Notes: a model not told the origin generated them from the letters alone. Positions 31,680 to 40,825 are shown, numbered from the stretch's first letter. The stretch is DNA of 64,000 bases from Methylopila sp. Yamaguchi (GCF_002897035.1 NZ_BAUX01000008.1:1-64000); one strand, 5' to 3'. Numbers and translations are program-made.

Positions 31680-32153
31680 TCAGACGCCGCCGTCGAACGG
31701 CGCGGTCGCCTCGTTCTTGACTTGACCGAGCGCCAGAGCCGTCTTCACCGACTTTACGTTCTTCGCCGCGGTCAACTCGATCACGAAGTTCTGGAAGCTG
31801 GTGAGGTCCCGGGCGACGCACTTCAACATGAAGTCGACCTCGCCCGAAAGCATGTGGCACTCGCGGACCGTCGACCAGTCGCGCACCCGCGCCTCAAATT
31901 CGGCACGGTCCGCTTCAGAGTTGCCGGCGAGTTGGACCATCGCGAACGCCGTCACCTCAAAACCGAGCTTGCGCTCGTCGAGCAGCGCGCGGTAGCCGCG
32001 GATGGCGTCGGCCTCCTCAAGCGCGCGCACACGCCTCAGGCAGGGCGGCGCGGAGATGCCAACGCGCCGGGCCAACTCCACGTTGGTCATCCGGCCGTCC
32101 GCCTGCAATTCGCTCATGATCTTGAGATCGATGGCGTCGAAACGTCCACGCAT
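31680..32153 (-). CDS. Lrp/AsnC family transcriptional regulator
   Basis: A 157-residue feast/famine regulator. An N-terminal helix-turn-helix (DAIDLKIMSELQADGRMTNV then ELARRVGISAPPCLRRVRAL) is followed by the RAM ligand-binding domain with VRECHMLSGEVDFMLKCVAR. The effector is likely an amino acid but cannot be named. It lies downstream of the predicted AbcR-like RNA and its terminator. Confidence 0.92.
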   Translation of the reverse strand: MRGRFDAIDLKIMSELQADGRMTNVELARRVGISAPPCLRRVRALEEADAIRGYRALLDERKLGFEVTAFAMVQLAGNSEADRAEFEARVRDWSTVRECHMLSGEVDFMLKCVARDLTSFQNFVIELTAAKNVKSVKTALALGQVKNEATAPFDGGV

Positions 32154-32273
32154 GCAGCGGGCATCCGAATGGTGCGATGCAACAATGCACCGGTGTAGTC
32201 GGGCGCCCTTCTGAACTCAAGAGCGCAGCCGGCGCAAGAGCGAACACCGCGGCGGAGGTACGTGGCGCGGGAT

Positions 32274-32303
32274 AAAAAAAGCCGGACCTCGATGAGATCC
32301 GGC
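32274..32303 (-). terminator. intrinsic terminator of the predicted sRNA
   Basis: On the minus strand GCCGGATCTC-ATC-GAGGTCCGGC (ten pairs, one G-U) is followed by seven Ts. It separates the sRNA or lsrB transcript from the Lrp gene. Confidence 0.9.
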
Positions 32304-32430
32304 GGAAAGTTTGGGACCGGCCGCGAGGGGACGCGCGCCGAATCCTGAGGGGAACAGCCAATTGCGGCCGCGCAGGAGGAGGTCGCGCGACCAGATCGCA
32401 GTCAGCATGCGAGGAAAATGCGGGGCGCAG
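32274..32430 (-). ncRNA. predicted AbcR-like trans-acting sRNA (anti-Shine-Dalgarno)
   Basis: No coding frame is convincing between lsrB and the Lrp gene, yet the minus strand ends in a strong terminator (32303-32274). The RNA would carry several C-rich anti-Shine-Dalgarno patches: CCTCCTCCT at 32382-32374 in the loop of a CGCGC/GCGCG stem, TTCCCCTC near 32352, and GTCCCCTC near 32332. In Sinorhizobium, Agrobacterium and Brucella the AbcR sRNAs sit beside lsrB/vtlR and silence ABC transporter mRNAs through such motifs; here position and motifs match. The 5' end is uncertain (about 32415-32475), so the length is 140-200 nt. Confidence 0.6.
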
Positions 32431-32454
32431 CCCTGCGGAACAACGCATGGAACG

Positions 32455-32469
32455 GCATAACCGCTATGC
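32455..32469. promoter_or_regulatory. inverted repeat upstream of the sRNA, LysR-type box candidate
   Basis: GCATA-N5-TATGC, with arms of five and centre ACCGC. It lies about 40-50 bp before the likely sRNA start. LysR-type regulators bind such short interrupted palindromes, and the lsrB/vtlR-like gene is next door. Confidence 0.45.
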
Positions 32470-32649
32470 ATTTGCTGATAAACTAGGCGCCAAGCATGTG
32501 CAAAAAGGTCAATAACTGTGCACGTCGATCGATAGGTGCGATCTATCGCCTTTTTTCGTCAAGCCATTCAATGACATGCAGCCTCGTCCACCGCGATTGC
32601 CCCTATTTCTGATCTCCGCACCGCCGGCCGCCTGGGGCCGAGAGCTGCG

Positions 32650-33540
32650 TCAATAAGACCAGCGCTGCGCCTTCGCGAGCAGGAAGTCGCGGAACACGTT
32701 GATGCGCGCGACGTTCTTCAGCTCCTCCGGATAGACGAAGTAGGCGTCGAGCGTCGGCATCTCGGCGTCGCCCAAGACGCGGACCAGCTGCGATTCGGGT
32801 TCGACGAAATAGTCGGGCAGCACCGCGAGGCCGATGCCGCGTTCGCACGCCTGCTTGATCGCCGCGACGCTGTTGATGACGAGGCTGGCAGGCCGCGGGC
32901 TCTTGGGGCTGCGGTTGGCGGTGAGCAGCCAGTTGATGCTCTGCAGGAACGGCGGCACCGGGCCTCCGAACTCGATCAGCCGGTGGCTGTCGAGGTCCGC
33001 GACGCTCGTCGGCCGGCCGTGGCGCTTGAGATATTCGGTCGAAGCGCAGACGTGGTAGTGCACCGTGAACAGGCGCCGCTGGATCAGGTCGGGCTGCGTC
33101 GGCTGACGCAGCCGGATCGCGACGTCCGCCTCGCGCATCGACAGGTCGAGCTCGTCGTCCGTCAGGATGAGATGGAGCTGGATGTCGGGATAGAGCTCCA
33201 TGAACTCCCCGAGCTTCGAGCTCAACCAGCCGGTGCCCAGGCCCAGCGTGGTGGTGACGCGAAGGACGCCGTTCGGCCGCTCACGGCTGTCGGTCAGGAT
33301 GGAGCGCGCGGCTTCGAGCTTCGAGAAGACGTCCTGGGTGGTGCGGAACAGCATCTCGCCCTGCTCCGTCAGGATCAGGCCGCGCGCGTGTCGATGGAAC
33401 AGCGGGACCTTCAGCTCGTGCTCTAGCGCGGAGACTTGGCGACTGACGGCGGACTGACTGAGGCCCATGACCTCGCCGGCGCGCGTGAAGCTGCCTGCGT
33501 CGGCGGCCGCGTGGAAGATCCGCAGCTTGTCCCAGTCCAT
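32650..33540 (-). CDS. lsrB: LysR-type regulator, LsrB/VtlR orthologue candidate
   Basis: A 296-residue LysR protein starting MDWDKLRIFHAAADAGSF, then LSQSAVSRQVSALE and FHRHARGLILTEQG. These stretches, and the end NVFRDFLLAKAQRW, are characteristic of the LsrB (Sinorhizobium) / VtlR (Brucella, Agrobacterium) subgroup. Those regulators control AbcR sRNAs, small DUF1127 proteins and oxidative stress or symbiosis genes. Cysteines at 165 and 232 could be redox-active, as reported for LsrB, but the equivalence is not proven. The ATG at 33540 is preferred over one 10 codons upstream. trxB is upstream and the predicted sRNA downstream. Confidence 0.85.
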   Translation of the reverse strand: MDWDKLRIFHAAADAGSFTRAGEVMGLSQSAVSRQVSALEHELKVPLFHRHARGLILTEQGEMLFRTTQDVFSKLEAARSILTDSRERPNGVLRVTTTLGLGTGWLSSKLGEFMELYPDIQLHLILTDDELDLSMREADVAIRLRQPTQPDLIQRRLFTVHYHVCASTEYLKRHGRPTSVADLDSHRLIEFGGPVPPFLQSINWLLTANRSPKSPRPASLVINSVAAIKQACERGIGLAVLPDYFVEPESQLVRVLGDAEMPTLDAYFVYPEELKNVARINVFRDFLLAKAQRWSY

Positions 33541-33633
33541 CCGTTCCCCCTCATAGGCCGGACCGACCATGGCGGCCGCCCTCCCCTTGCCCTGTCGGCG
33601 CGCGGCGTCCGCCGCGTCAGCCCAATCGTCGTC

Positions 33634-34602
33634 TCACGCGGCCTGCCGCGCCGCGTCTTCGGCCGCGAGGAAGCGCTCGGCGTCGAGCGCGGCCATGCAG
33701 CCCATGCCGGCCGCGGTCACGGCCTGTCGGTAGGTCTCGTCGGCGACGTCGCCCGCGGCGAACACGCCAGGAATGTTGGTGAAGGACGTGCCTGGCTTGA
33801 CCGCGAGATAGCCGGAGGGCCGGGTGTCGACCTGTCCCCGGAACAGCTCGGTCGCCGGCGCGTGGCCGATCGCCACGAACACGCCGTCGCAGGCGAGTTC
33901 GCTGTGCTGGCCCGTCCGCGTGTCGACAAGCTTCACCCCGTGCACCTTCGGAGGCGTCCCGCCCCCGAGGATCTCGGCGATGGCGGCGTTCCACACCACC
34001 TCGACCTTCGGATGCGCGAACAGCCGGTCCTGGAGGATCCGTTCCGCGCGGAAGCCTTCGCGGCGGTGGACGACCGTGACCTTGGAGGCGAAGTTGGTCA
34101 GGAACAGCGCCTCCTCGACGGCCGTGTTGCCGCCGCCGACCACCACGACCTCCTTGTTGCGGAAGAAGAAGCCGTCGCAAGTCGCGCAGGCGGAGACCCC
34201 GTAGCCCTTGAAATGCTCTTCGCTGTCGAGGCCGAGCCACTTGGCCTGTGCGCCCGTCGCGATCACAAGCGCGTCGCAGGTGATGGTCCCGGCGGACTCG
34301 GTCTCCAGCACGAAGGGCCGGCGCGACAGGTCGACCTTCGCGACATGGTCGAACAGGGTCTTGGTCCCCATCCGCTCAGCCTGGATCTGCATCTGCTCCA
34401 TCAGCCAGGGACCCTGGATGGGCTCGGCGAAGCCCGGGTAGTTCTCGACGTCGGTCGTGATGGTGAGCTGCCCCCCCGGCTGAAGGCCGGAGATGACCAG
34501 GGGCTCCAGCATCGCGCGGGCCGCATAGACCGCGGCGGTCCAGCCGGCCGGGCCGGACCCGAGGATGACGAGGCGATGGTGGCGGGCGGGAGCTGAGCTC
34601 AT
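33634..34602 (-). CDS. trxB: thioredoxin-disulfide reductase
   Basis: A 322-residue FAD/NADPH flavoenzyme that reduces thioredoxin in the cytoplasm. It shows the FAD motif ILGSGPAGWTAAVYAARA, the redox-active CATC in GVSACATCDGFFF, the NADPH motif VVVGGGNTAVEEALFL, and the C-terminal FAD motif PGVFAAGDVAD. Its ATG overlaps the stop of the ELM1-like gene (ATGA), so the two are translationally coupled. It precedes lsrB on the same strand, as in Sinorhizobium. Confidence 0.95.
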   Translation of the reverse strand: MSSAPARHHRLVILGSGPAGWTAAVYAARAMLEPLVISGLQPGGQLTITTDVENYPGFAEPIQGPWLMEQMQIQAERMGTKTLFDHVAKVDLSRRPFVLETESAGTITCDALVIATGAQAKWLGLDSEEHFKGYGVSACATCDGFFFRNKEVVVVGGGNTAVEEALFLTNFASKVTVVHRREGFRAERILQDRLFAHPKVEVVWNAAIAEILGGGTPPKVHGVKLVDTRTGQHSELACDGVFVAIGHAPATELFRGQVDTRPSGYLAVKPGTSFTNIPGVFAAGDVADETYRQAVTAAGMGCMAALDAERFLAAEDAARQAA

Positions 34603-35612
34603 TTCGGTCGTCCGTTCGTTTCGCGCGCGGCGACCGGGGCCTTCCGGTCGACGTCACGCCGCAGGATGTCGCGCGTCGCGGCCAGCGCCTGGATCGCCCG
34701 GGCGATCTGGGGCGTCGAGTCCAGCGGCGGATAGGAGTAGCGCTCCAGCCGGCCGGAGAACGGCCGGATCACGCCGAGCGCCGTCAACCGATCCAGGAAC
34801 GCGCGCGTCTTCCGTCGTCCGCCCGAGGGCTCGAACACCAGCACCGGGCGGCCCGTCGCCGCCGCCTCTCCCACCATATTGGTGGAATCCGCGGTCACCA
34901 CGAGCGCTTCGGCCTGCGCAAGCAACGAAATGTAGGGGTTATCCCCTGTTCCATCCCAGAAGTAGTGGGCAAGCCGTTCAACCGCCAGAGCGAGCGGCTG
35001 CGGCGTGCGCCGAGAGGCCGTCGCCATCAGCACCGCGCCGTCGTTCTTCAGGCGGGTCAGCCCCGCGACCAGACGGTCGATGTCCTCGGCCGAAAATCGG
35101 TGGTGGCGGGTGTCGCCGCCGAGCAGCACGGCGACGCGCCGGCCGGGGACGTCGGGGCCCACCAGCGGCGGCGCGCCGCGGGCGGCGGCGAGCCGCACCG
35201 CGTTTACCCGGTGCGGGCTTGTGGTCGAGACCACCACGTTCGGCCCCCGCAGCCGGTCATGCTCGGGGACCCAGACAACGTCCGCGACGCCTGCTCCAGC
35301 GCGCGCGTCACGCAGAAAGACGGTGAGCACCTTGCCGCCTGAGGCTGTCTTGATCCGCCTGAGGTAGGGAGCGGCGCGCCGGCCCGCCGCGATCACCACG
35401 TCAGGCCAGCCCTCGCCCGGCTTGGGAGCGATCGGGCTTCCCATCCGGTCGGGCGCGTCGCGCGGGTCGATCGGTCCCCAGGGAGCAAGCCAGACCCACG
35501 GGCGTCGCGGCGCGATACGCCGGCGTTCGATACGGTCGGCGACCGCCTCCGCCACGCCGAGGCAGGGCTGCTCGTCGCCCGCCTTACCGTCGGTCAGGAC
35601 CCATGCGCGCAT
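34599..35612 (-). CDS. mitochondrial fission ELM1-like protein
   Basis: A 337-residue member of the ELM1/DUF1022 family, with a predicted GT-B-like fold; bacterial members are uncharacterised. Motifs include VLTDGKAGDEQPCLGVAEA at the start, VAVLLGGDTRHHRF, NPYISLLAQAEALVVTADS and NMVGEAAATGRPVLVFEP. The latter resembles a nucleotide-sugar site. The ATG at 35612 is chosen because the family motif begins at residue 3. It overlaps trxB by 4 nt and is 59 bp downstream of msrP. Confidence 0.85.
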   Translation of the reverse strand: MRAWVLTDGKAGDEQPCLGVAEAVADRIERRRIAPRRPWVWLAPWGPIDPRDAPDRMGSPIAPKPGEGWPDVVIAAGRRAAPYLRRIKTASGGKVLTVFLRDARAGAGVADVVWVPEHDRLRGPNVVVSTTSPHRVNAVRLAAARGAPPLVGPDVPGRRVAVLLGGDTRHHRFSAEDIDRLVAGLTRLKNDGAVLMATASRRTPQPLALAVERLAHYFWDGTGDNPYISLLAQAEALVVTADSTNMVGEAAATGRPVLVFEPSGGRRKTRAFLDRLTALGVIRPFSGRLERYSYPPLDSTPQIARAIQALAATRDILRRDVDRKAPVAARETNGRPK

Positions 35613-35671
35613 AGCATGACTGTGCGGCGTGACGCGCGGAGACGCAAGCGACCGCGGCGCCGCAGCGGGCC

Positions 35672-36664
35672 TCACATGAACAGTTTTTCGCCCTCGAGAC
35701 CCTTGTACAGCCCCGCGACCTGCTCCGCGTAGCCGTTGTAGAGCAGCGTCGGGCGGGTTTCGTCACCGCCCAGCACCCGCTCGCGGGCCTGGCTCCAGCG
35801 GGGATGCGAGACCTGCGGGTTCACGTTGGCCCAGAAGCCGTACTCGCTCGGTCCCGCCGCCGCCCACAGCGTCTTCGGGCGGGTCTCGGTGAACTCCACG
35901 CTGACGATCGACTTCACCGACTTGAAGCCATACTTCCACGGGACGGCCAGCCGGATCGGCGCGCCCATCTGCTTCGCGAGCGGCTTGCCGTAGGCGCCGG
36001 TTGCGAGGAAGGCGAGCTCGTTCGTCGCCTCCGCCATCGTCAGGCCCTCGACATAGGGCCATTCGTACAGCGGCGAGCGCTGCCCGCTCGCGACCTTCGG
36101 GTTCAGGAAGGTCGTCATCTTCACGTATTTCGCGGAGCCGAGCGGCTTCGCCCAGGCGACGAAGTCCTTCATCGGGATCCCGCTCCACGGCAGCGCCATG
36201 CCCCAGGCTTCGACGCAGCGATGCCGGTAGAACCGCTCCTCGAGCGGAAGCGCCTTCAGCAGGTCGTCGATCCCGATCTCGCGCGGCCGCTCGACCAGCC
36301 CGCCGATCTTGAGCGTCCAGGGCCGCAACGGCAGCTTCTGCGCCTCGTCGGCGATGTATTTGCTCGTCCCGAACTCGTAGAAGTTGTTGTAGTTCAGATT
36401 GACGTCCTCCGGCGTCACCGCGCGATCGAGCGCATAGCCGTCGTTGCGCTTGAACGGATAGAGCCCGGCGCTGGGGTCGACCTCCGGCGGAGCCGGCTTC
36501 TCGTCCGATCCGAACAGCCATCCGGCCTTCGCCGACCCTGCGCCGAACGCCGCGGCCGCGCCGCCGACAGCTCCCGCCACCAACGCTCTGCGGCTCAGGA
36601 CCAGACGCTCAGGCGTCAGCTCGCTCTCGCGAAGGGTCCAGCTCGGCGTGCGCTTGATCAACAT
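35672..36664 (-). CDS. msrP: periplasmic protein-methionine-sulfoxide reductase, catalytic subunit
   Basis: A 330-residue molybdopterin enzyme that repairs oxidised methionines in envelope proteins. A Tat leader (LSRRALVAGAVGGAAAA, SAKAG) precedes the sulfite-oxidase fold, with the molybdenum-ligating Cys in YRHRCVEAWGMALPWSG and MGAPIRLAVPWKYGFKSVKS. The membrane haem partner MsrQ, which normally supplies electrons and is often next door, is not in the window. Confidence 0.93.
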   Translation of the reverse strand: MLIKRTPSWTLRESELTPERLVLSRRALVAGAVGGAAAAFGAGSAKAGWLFGSDEKPAPPEVDPSAGLYPFKRNDGYALDRAVTPEDVNLNYNNFYEFGTSKYIADEAQKLPLRPWTLKIGGLVERPREIGIDDLLKALPLEERFYRHRCVEAWGMALPWSGIPMKDFVAWAKPLGSAKYVKMTTFLNPKVASGQRSPLYEWPYVEGLTMAEATNELAFLATGAYGKPLAKQMGAPIRLAVPWKYGFKSVKSIVSVEFTETRPKTLWAAAGPSEYGFWANVNPQVSHPRWSQARERVLGGDETRPTLLYNGYAEQVAGLYKGLEGEKLFM

Positions 36665-36704
36665 GGCGGCCTCGGCTTCGTCAGTGGCGTCCGTCAGGCT
36701 ACGA

Positions 36705-36737
36705 ACGAAAACGGCCGGGCGTTACCGCCCGACCGTC
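36705..36737 (-). terminator. intrinsic terminator of the DUF992 gene
   Basis: On the minus strand an 11-bp stem (ACGGTCGGGCG / CGCCCGGCCGT, one G-U pair) with loop GTAA is followed by TTTTCGTT, 30 bp after the stop of the DUF992 gene and before msrP. Confidence 0.8.
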
Positions 36738-36766
36738 AGTATGGTCTCACAAGGTCGCGAGAGGAA

Positions 36767-37288
36767 TCACACCGGATCGAGGGTGAGAGCGGCGTAGCCC
36801 GCCGACACCGCGAGGCCGGTCTGGCCTTCGAGGCTCAGCGGCTGCAGCGACACCGTCGTTCCCGAACCGCCGACGAGCAGATTAGCGCCGCCGCCGATCA
36901 GCGCCGCCGCGCTCGCGGTCGCGCCGCGGTACTTGCCCGCGAGATCGCCCGGTCCGATGTCGTTGGAGTGAGAAATCACTGCCCACTTCAGGACGCTCGG
37001 GCCGGTGGCGCCCACATCCACGCCCACCGTCGAGATGTGGCCGAGGTAGGCGTCGACGGGGTGGCGGGCCCCGATCGGCTTGTAGTCGCAGGCGAGTTCA
37101 GTGTCGGATCCGAGGATCCAGCCGATGCCGCCGGGCGAGCGGCAGCTCAGCGTGCCCACCTGCACGCCGGACTCAACGGGACGCTTGCTGACGACGACGG
37201 ACGGATGACCGAGGTCGGCGGCGGACGCCGCAGCGCCAGTGGCGACGAGCGCGGCGGCTGCGAGAGTGGCTTTGAGCCGGATCGACAT
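36767..37288 (-). CDS. DUF992 family exported protein
   Basis: A 173-residue secreted protein of unknown function. The signal peptide starts at the ATG at 37288 (MSIRLKATLAAAALVATGAA, cut near ASAAD). The mature part has GVQVGTLSCRSPGGIGWILG, ELACDYKP, and the Gly/Ala-rich AGKYRGATASAAALIGGGAN, then LEGQTGLAVSAG. This family is common in Hyphomicrobiales envelopes. The two conserved cysteines could form a disulfide. The 24 upstream codons are rejected because they precede the signal peptide. Confidence 0.87.
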   Translation of the reverse strand: MSIRLKATLAAAALVATGAAASAADLGHPSVVVSKRPVESGVQVGTLSCRSPGGIGWILGSDTELACDYKPIGARHPVDAYLGHISTVGVDVGATGPSVLKWAVISHSNDIGPGDLAGKYRGATASAAALIGGGANLLVGGSGTTVSLQPLSLEGQTGLAVSAGYAALTLDPV

Positions 37289-37406
37289 GACGTTTCTCCA
37301 GAACGAGCGGTCCCCACCGCCTAACGCCGCAGCCCAGGCTATGGTTTCTGTCCGCGACACGGCCTTTTACGCAGGGCCCGACGCCGCCCTGCGCGAGACC
37401 CCGGCC

Positions 37407-38702
<1,296 letters not shown>

Positions 38703-38769
38703 TTAGGCGCGTCACGCTCTCTCCGCTTGATCCCATCTCGCCGTCTCGTGAGATTTCCCCGACGTCCGG

Positions 38770-38794
38770 GGAACCATCCCCGCTCAAGGGCGTT
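38770..38794 (+). promoter_or_regulatory. EcfG-type general stress promoter
   Basis: GGAAC at 38770-38774 and CGTT at 38791-38794, exactly 16 bp apart, is the consensus for the alphaproteobacterial general stress sigma factor EcfG. Transcription would start near 38800, with the terminator 50-80 bp further. Confidence 0.7.
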
Positions 38795-38800
38795 TTCGGG

Positions 38801-38881
38801 CTGTGAACCCTCTACTGCGGCCGAGCTTCCAACCCGGCTGAACGCATGAAACGCCGCCCGCGCCCCGGGCGGCGTTTTTTT
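38801..38881 (+). ncRNA. predicted EcfG-dependent sRNA, about 80 nt
   Basis: There is no plus-strand gene upstream, yet a full promoter (EcfG type) and an intrinsic terminator enclose about 80 nt. The RNA would fold a 6-bp hairpin (CGGCCG with CGGCTG) whose 11-nt loop holds CTTCC, followed by the GC-rich terminator hairpin. No ORF of any size fits. Caulobacter GsrN is a known stress-sigma-controlled sRNA with C-rich loops, but no sequence relation is claimed. Confidence 0.6.
38851..38881 (+). terminator. intrinsic terminator of the predicted stress sRNA
   Basis: A 10-bp stem ACGCCGCCCG / CGGGCGGCGT with a 5-nt loop followed by seven Ts. It lies 52 bp before the TPP aptamer, so it is not the riboswitch's expression platform. 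Confidence 0.92.
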
Positions 38882-38932
38882 GACCCTCGCTCCCGTTGCG
38901 CGGCCCGGAGGGCTCGGCTAACGCTGTCATCT

Positions 38933-39027
38933 CATCTCCATGGGGCGCCCAGACCGGGCTGAGACGGCGGCGACGCCGGACCCATCGAACCTGATCCGGC
39001 TCATACCGGCGGAGGGATTGCGAGATG
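38933..39027 (+). promoter_or_regulatory. TPP riboswitch (THI element)
   Basis: The conserved core is present in order: GGGGCGCC (38942), GGCTGAGA (about 38957), ACCC, GAACCTGATC (38987) and ATACCGGCGGAGGGA. GGAGGG at 39011-39016, part of the conserved 3' strand, is also the ribosome binding site nine bases before the ATG at 39025. CATCTC upstream can pair with GAGATG that includes that start codon. The likely effect is that thiamine pyrophosphate stabilises the aptamer and blocks translation. Confidence 0.95.
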
Positions 39028-39849
39028 GCGGACGCCGCAGATCGGCTCGTCGCCCCCTTGTCCGACACGACCGCGAAGCCCAGACGCGCCCTCATGGCGT
39101 TTGGGCGGCTCGCTGCGACGCTCGGCGTCCTGATCGCCGCCTGGCAGGCCTTCGTCACGCTGTCGGGCGCGCCGCCGTTCCTGCTGCCGCCGCCGGCCCG
39201 CGTCGGCGCCGCGCTGATTGCGCAGTCGGGTTTCCTCGCACGCCAGACGCTGACCACGCTGACCGAGATTGTCGGCGGCCTCGCGATCGGGGTGGCCGTC
39301 GGGGCCGTCACGGCGCTCGCCATCGCGGCGCTCCCCGCGCTTCGCCGTTGGCTGCTGCCGCCGTTGATTGTGGCGCAGGCCGTGCCGGTGTTCGCGATCG
39401 CTCCGCTGCTGGTGCTGTGGCTGGGATTTGGTCTGGGATCGAAGCTCGCGATGGCGGCGCTGATCGTGTTCTTTCCCGTCACTTCCGCCTTCTACGACGG
39501 CCTGCGCCGGGCCGACCCCAACCTCATCGACATCGCCCGTCTCTACGGCGCCTCGCCGCTGAAGGTCCTGCTGCTGATCCGCCTACCCTCGGCGCTGCCG
39601 GCCTTCGGCACGGGGCTGAAGCTCGCCGCCGCGGCCGCCCCCATCGGGGCCGTGGTGGGCGAATGGGTCGGCGCGTCGTCCGGCCTCGGCTTCGTAATGA
39701 TCCACGCCAATGCGCGGATGCAGACCGACCTGCTGTTCGCCGCCCTCATCATTCTCGCCGTGGTCGCCGCCGGCCTCTGGTTCGCGGTCGACTGGGCGCT
39801 CGCGCGCCTCATCCATTGGTCGCCGGAGCATGGCCGCCGCGACTCCTGA
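39025..39849 (+). CDS. thiX: ABC transporter permease, thiamine precursor uptake (ThiX-like)
   Basis: A 274-residue permease of the SsuC/TauC/ThiX class with about six helices and the EAA-type loop DGLRRADPNLIDIARLYGAS. TPP riboswitch control and the ThiY-like gene 24 bp on suggest uptake of a thiamine pyrimidine precursor such as formylaminopyrimidine. Specificity is inferred from regulation. The start at 39025 is fixed by the riboswitch-embedded ribosome binding site. Confidence 0.85.
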   Translation: MADAADRLVAPLSDTTAKPRRALMAFGRLAATLGVLIAAWQAFVTLSGAPPFLLPPPARVGAALIAQSGFLARQTLTTLTEIVGGLAIGVAVGAVTALAIAALPALRRWLLPPLIVAQAVPVFAIAPLLVLWLGFGLGSKLAMAALIVFFPVTSAFYDGLRRADPNLIDIARLYGASPLKVLLLIRLPSALPAFGTGLKLAAAAAPIGAVVGEWVGASSGLGFVMIHANARMQTDLLFAALIILAVVAAGLWFAVDWALARLIHWSPEHGRRDS

Positions 39850-39873
39850 CCTCCGACACCGAGCCCATCCACG

Positions 39874-40809
39874 ATGATCCGCTTCGCCCTCGCCTTCGCC
39901 GCCCTCCTGATCGCGGCGAGCCCGTCGACCGCCGCCGAGAAGCTGGTGGTGCTGCTCGACTGGTACGTGAATCCAGATCACGCGCCGCTGGTCGTCGCCA
40001 AGGAGGGCGGCTTCTTCGCCCGCCACGGCCTTGACGTTGAGCTGATCGCGCCCGCCGACCCCAGCCAGCCGCCGCGGCTCGTCGCCGCCAAGCAGGGCGA
40101 CGTGGCGGTGACCTACCAGCCGGAGCTGCACCAGCAGGTGGCCGCGGGCCTGCCGCTCGTCCGATTCGCGACGCTCATCGACACCCCGCTCAACACCCTC
40201 ATCGCGCTGAAGGACGGGCCGGTGAAGGAGCTCAAGGACCTGAAGGGCAAGAAGATCGGCTACTCCGTCACCGGCTTCGAGGACACGCTGCTGCTCGCCA
40301 TGATGGAGACCGCGGGCCTGACGCGCGACGACGTGGAACTGATCAACGTCAACTTCGCGCTCACCCAATCCCTGATGGCGAAGCGGGTCGACGCCGTCGT
40401 CGGCGGCTACCGCAACTTCGAGGCCACGCAGATCCGGCTGGCCGGCGGCGAGGCGCGAGTGTTCTTCCCCGAGGAGAACGGCGTGCCGACGTACGACGAG
40501 CTGGTGTTCGTCGCCCACAAGGACGCGATCGGCGACGACCGCCTGAAGCGCTTCGTGGCGGCGATCGAGGAGGCCACGACCTTCCTGCTGAACCACGACG
40601 CGGAGGCCTTCGCGCTCTACCTGAAGGGCCATCCCGACCTCAACGACGAGTTGAACACGCGCGCCTGGGCCGATACGCGGCCGCGCTTCGCCAAGAACCC
40701 CGGCCTGCTGGACGCCCGCCGCTACGAGCGTTTCGCGGAGTTCCTCAAGGCCAAGGGCATGATCAAGGAGACGCCGGCTGTCGGGACCTACGCAGTCGAC
40801 GTTCGTTAG
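39874..40809 (+). CDS. thiY: ABC transporter substrate-binding protein, THI5/ThiY-like
   Basis: A 311-residue periplasmic binding protein with a signal peptide (MIRFALAFAALLIAASPSTA, then AEKL). The mature N-terminus LVVLLDWYVNPDHAPLVVAK and KQGDVAVTYQPELHQQVA, then DLKGKKIGYSVTGFEDTL match the NMT1/THI5-like pyrimidine-binding family (ThiY). It is the last gene of the operon. The ATPase ThiZ expected to complete the transporter does not follow; moeA converges 16 bp away. Confidence 0.87.
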   Translation: MIRFALAFAALLIAASPSTAAEKLVVLLDWYVNPDHAPLVVAKEGGFFARHGLDVELIAPADPSQPPRLVAAKQGDVAVTYQPELHQQVAAGLPLVRFATLIDTPLNTLIALKDGPVKELKDLKGKKIGYSVTGFEDTLLLAMMETAGLTRDDVELINVNFALTQSLMAKRVDAVVGGYRNFEATQIRLAGGEARVFFPEENGVPTYDELVFVAHKDAIGDDRLKRFVAAIEEATTFLLNHDAEAFALYLKGHPDLNDELNTRAWADTRPRFAKNPGLLDARRYERFAEFLKAKGMIKETPAVGTYAVDVR

Positions 40810-40825
40810 CGGCAGGACGCGTCCG

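Noticed and set aside
32217-32471. An 84-codon frame on the minus strand in the lsrB-Lrp gap
   Set aside because: It runs through a strong intrinsic terminator and has no motif; the region reads better as a sRNA.
32527-32556. Hairpin CGATAG/CTATCG followed by TTTTTT on the plus strand
   Set aside because: Only six weak pairs and no plus-strand transcript upstream; may be chance, so it is not listed as a terminator.
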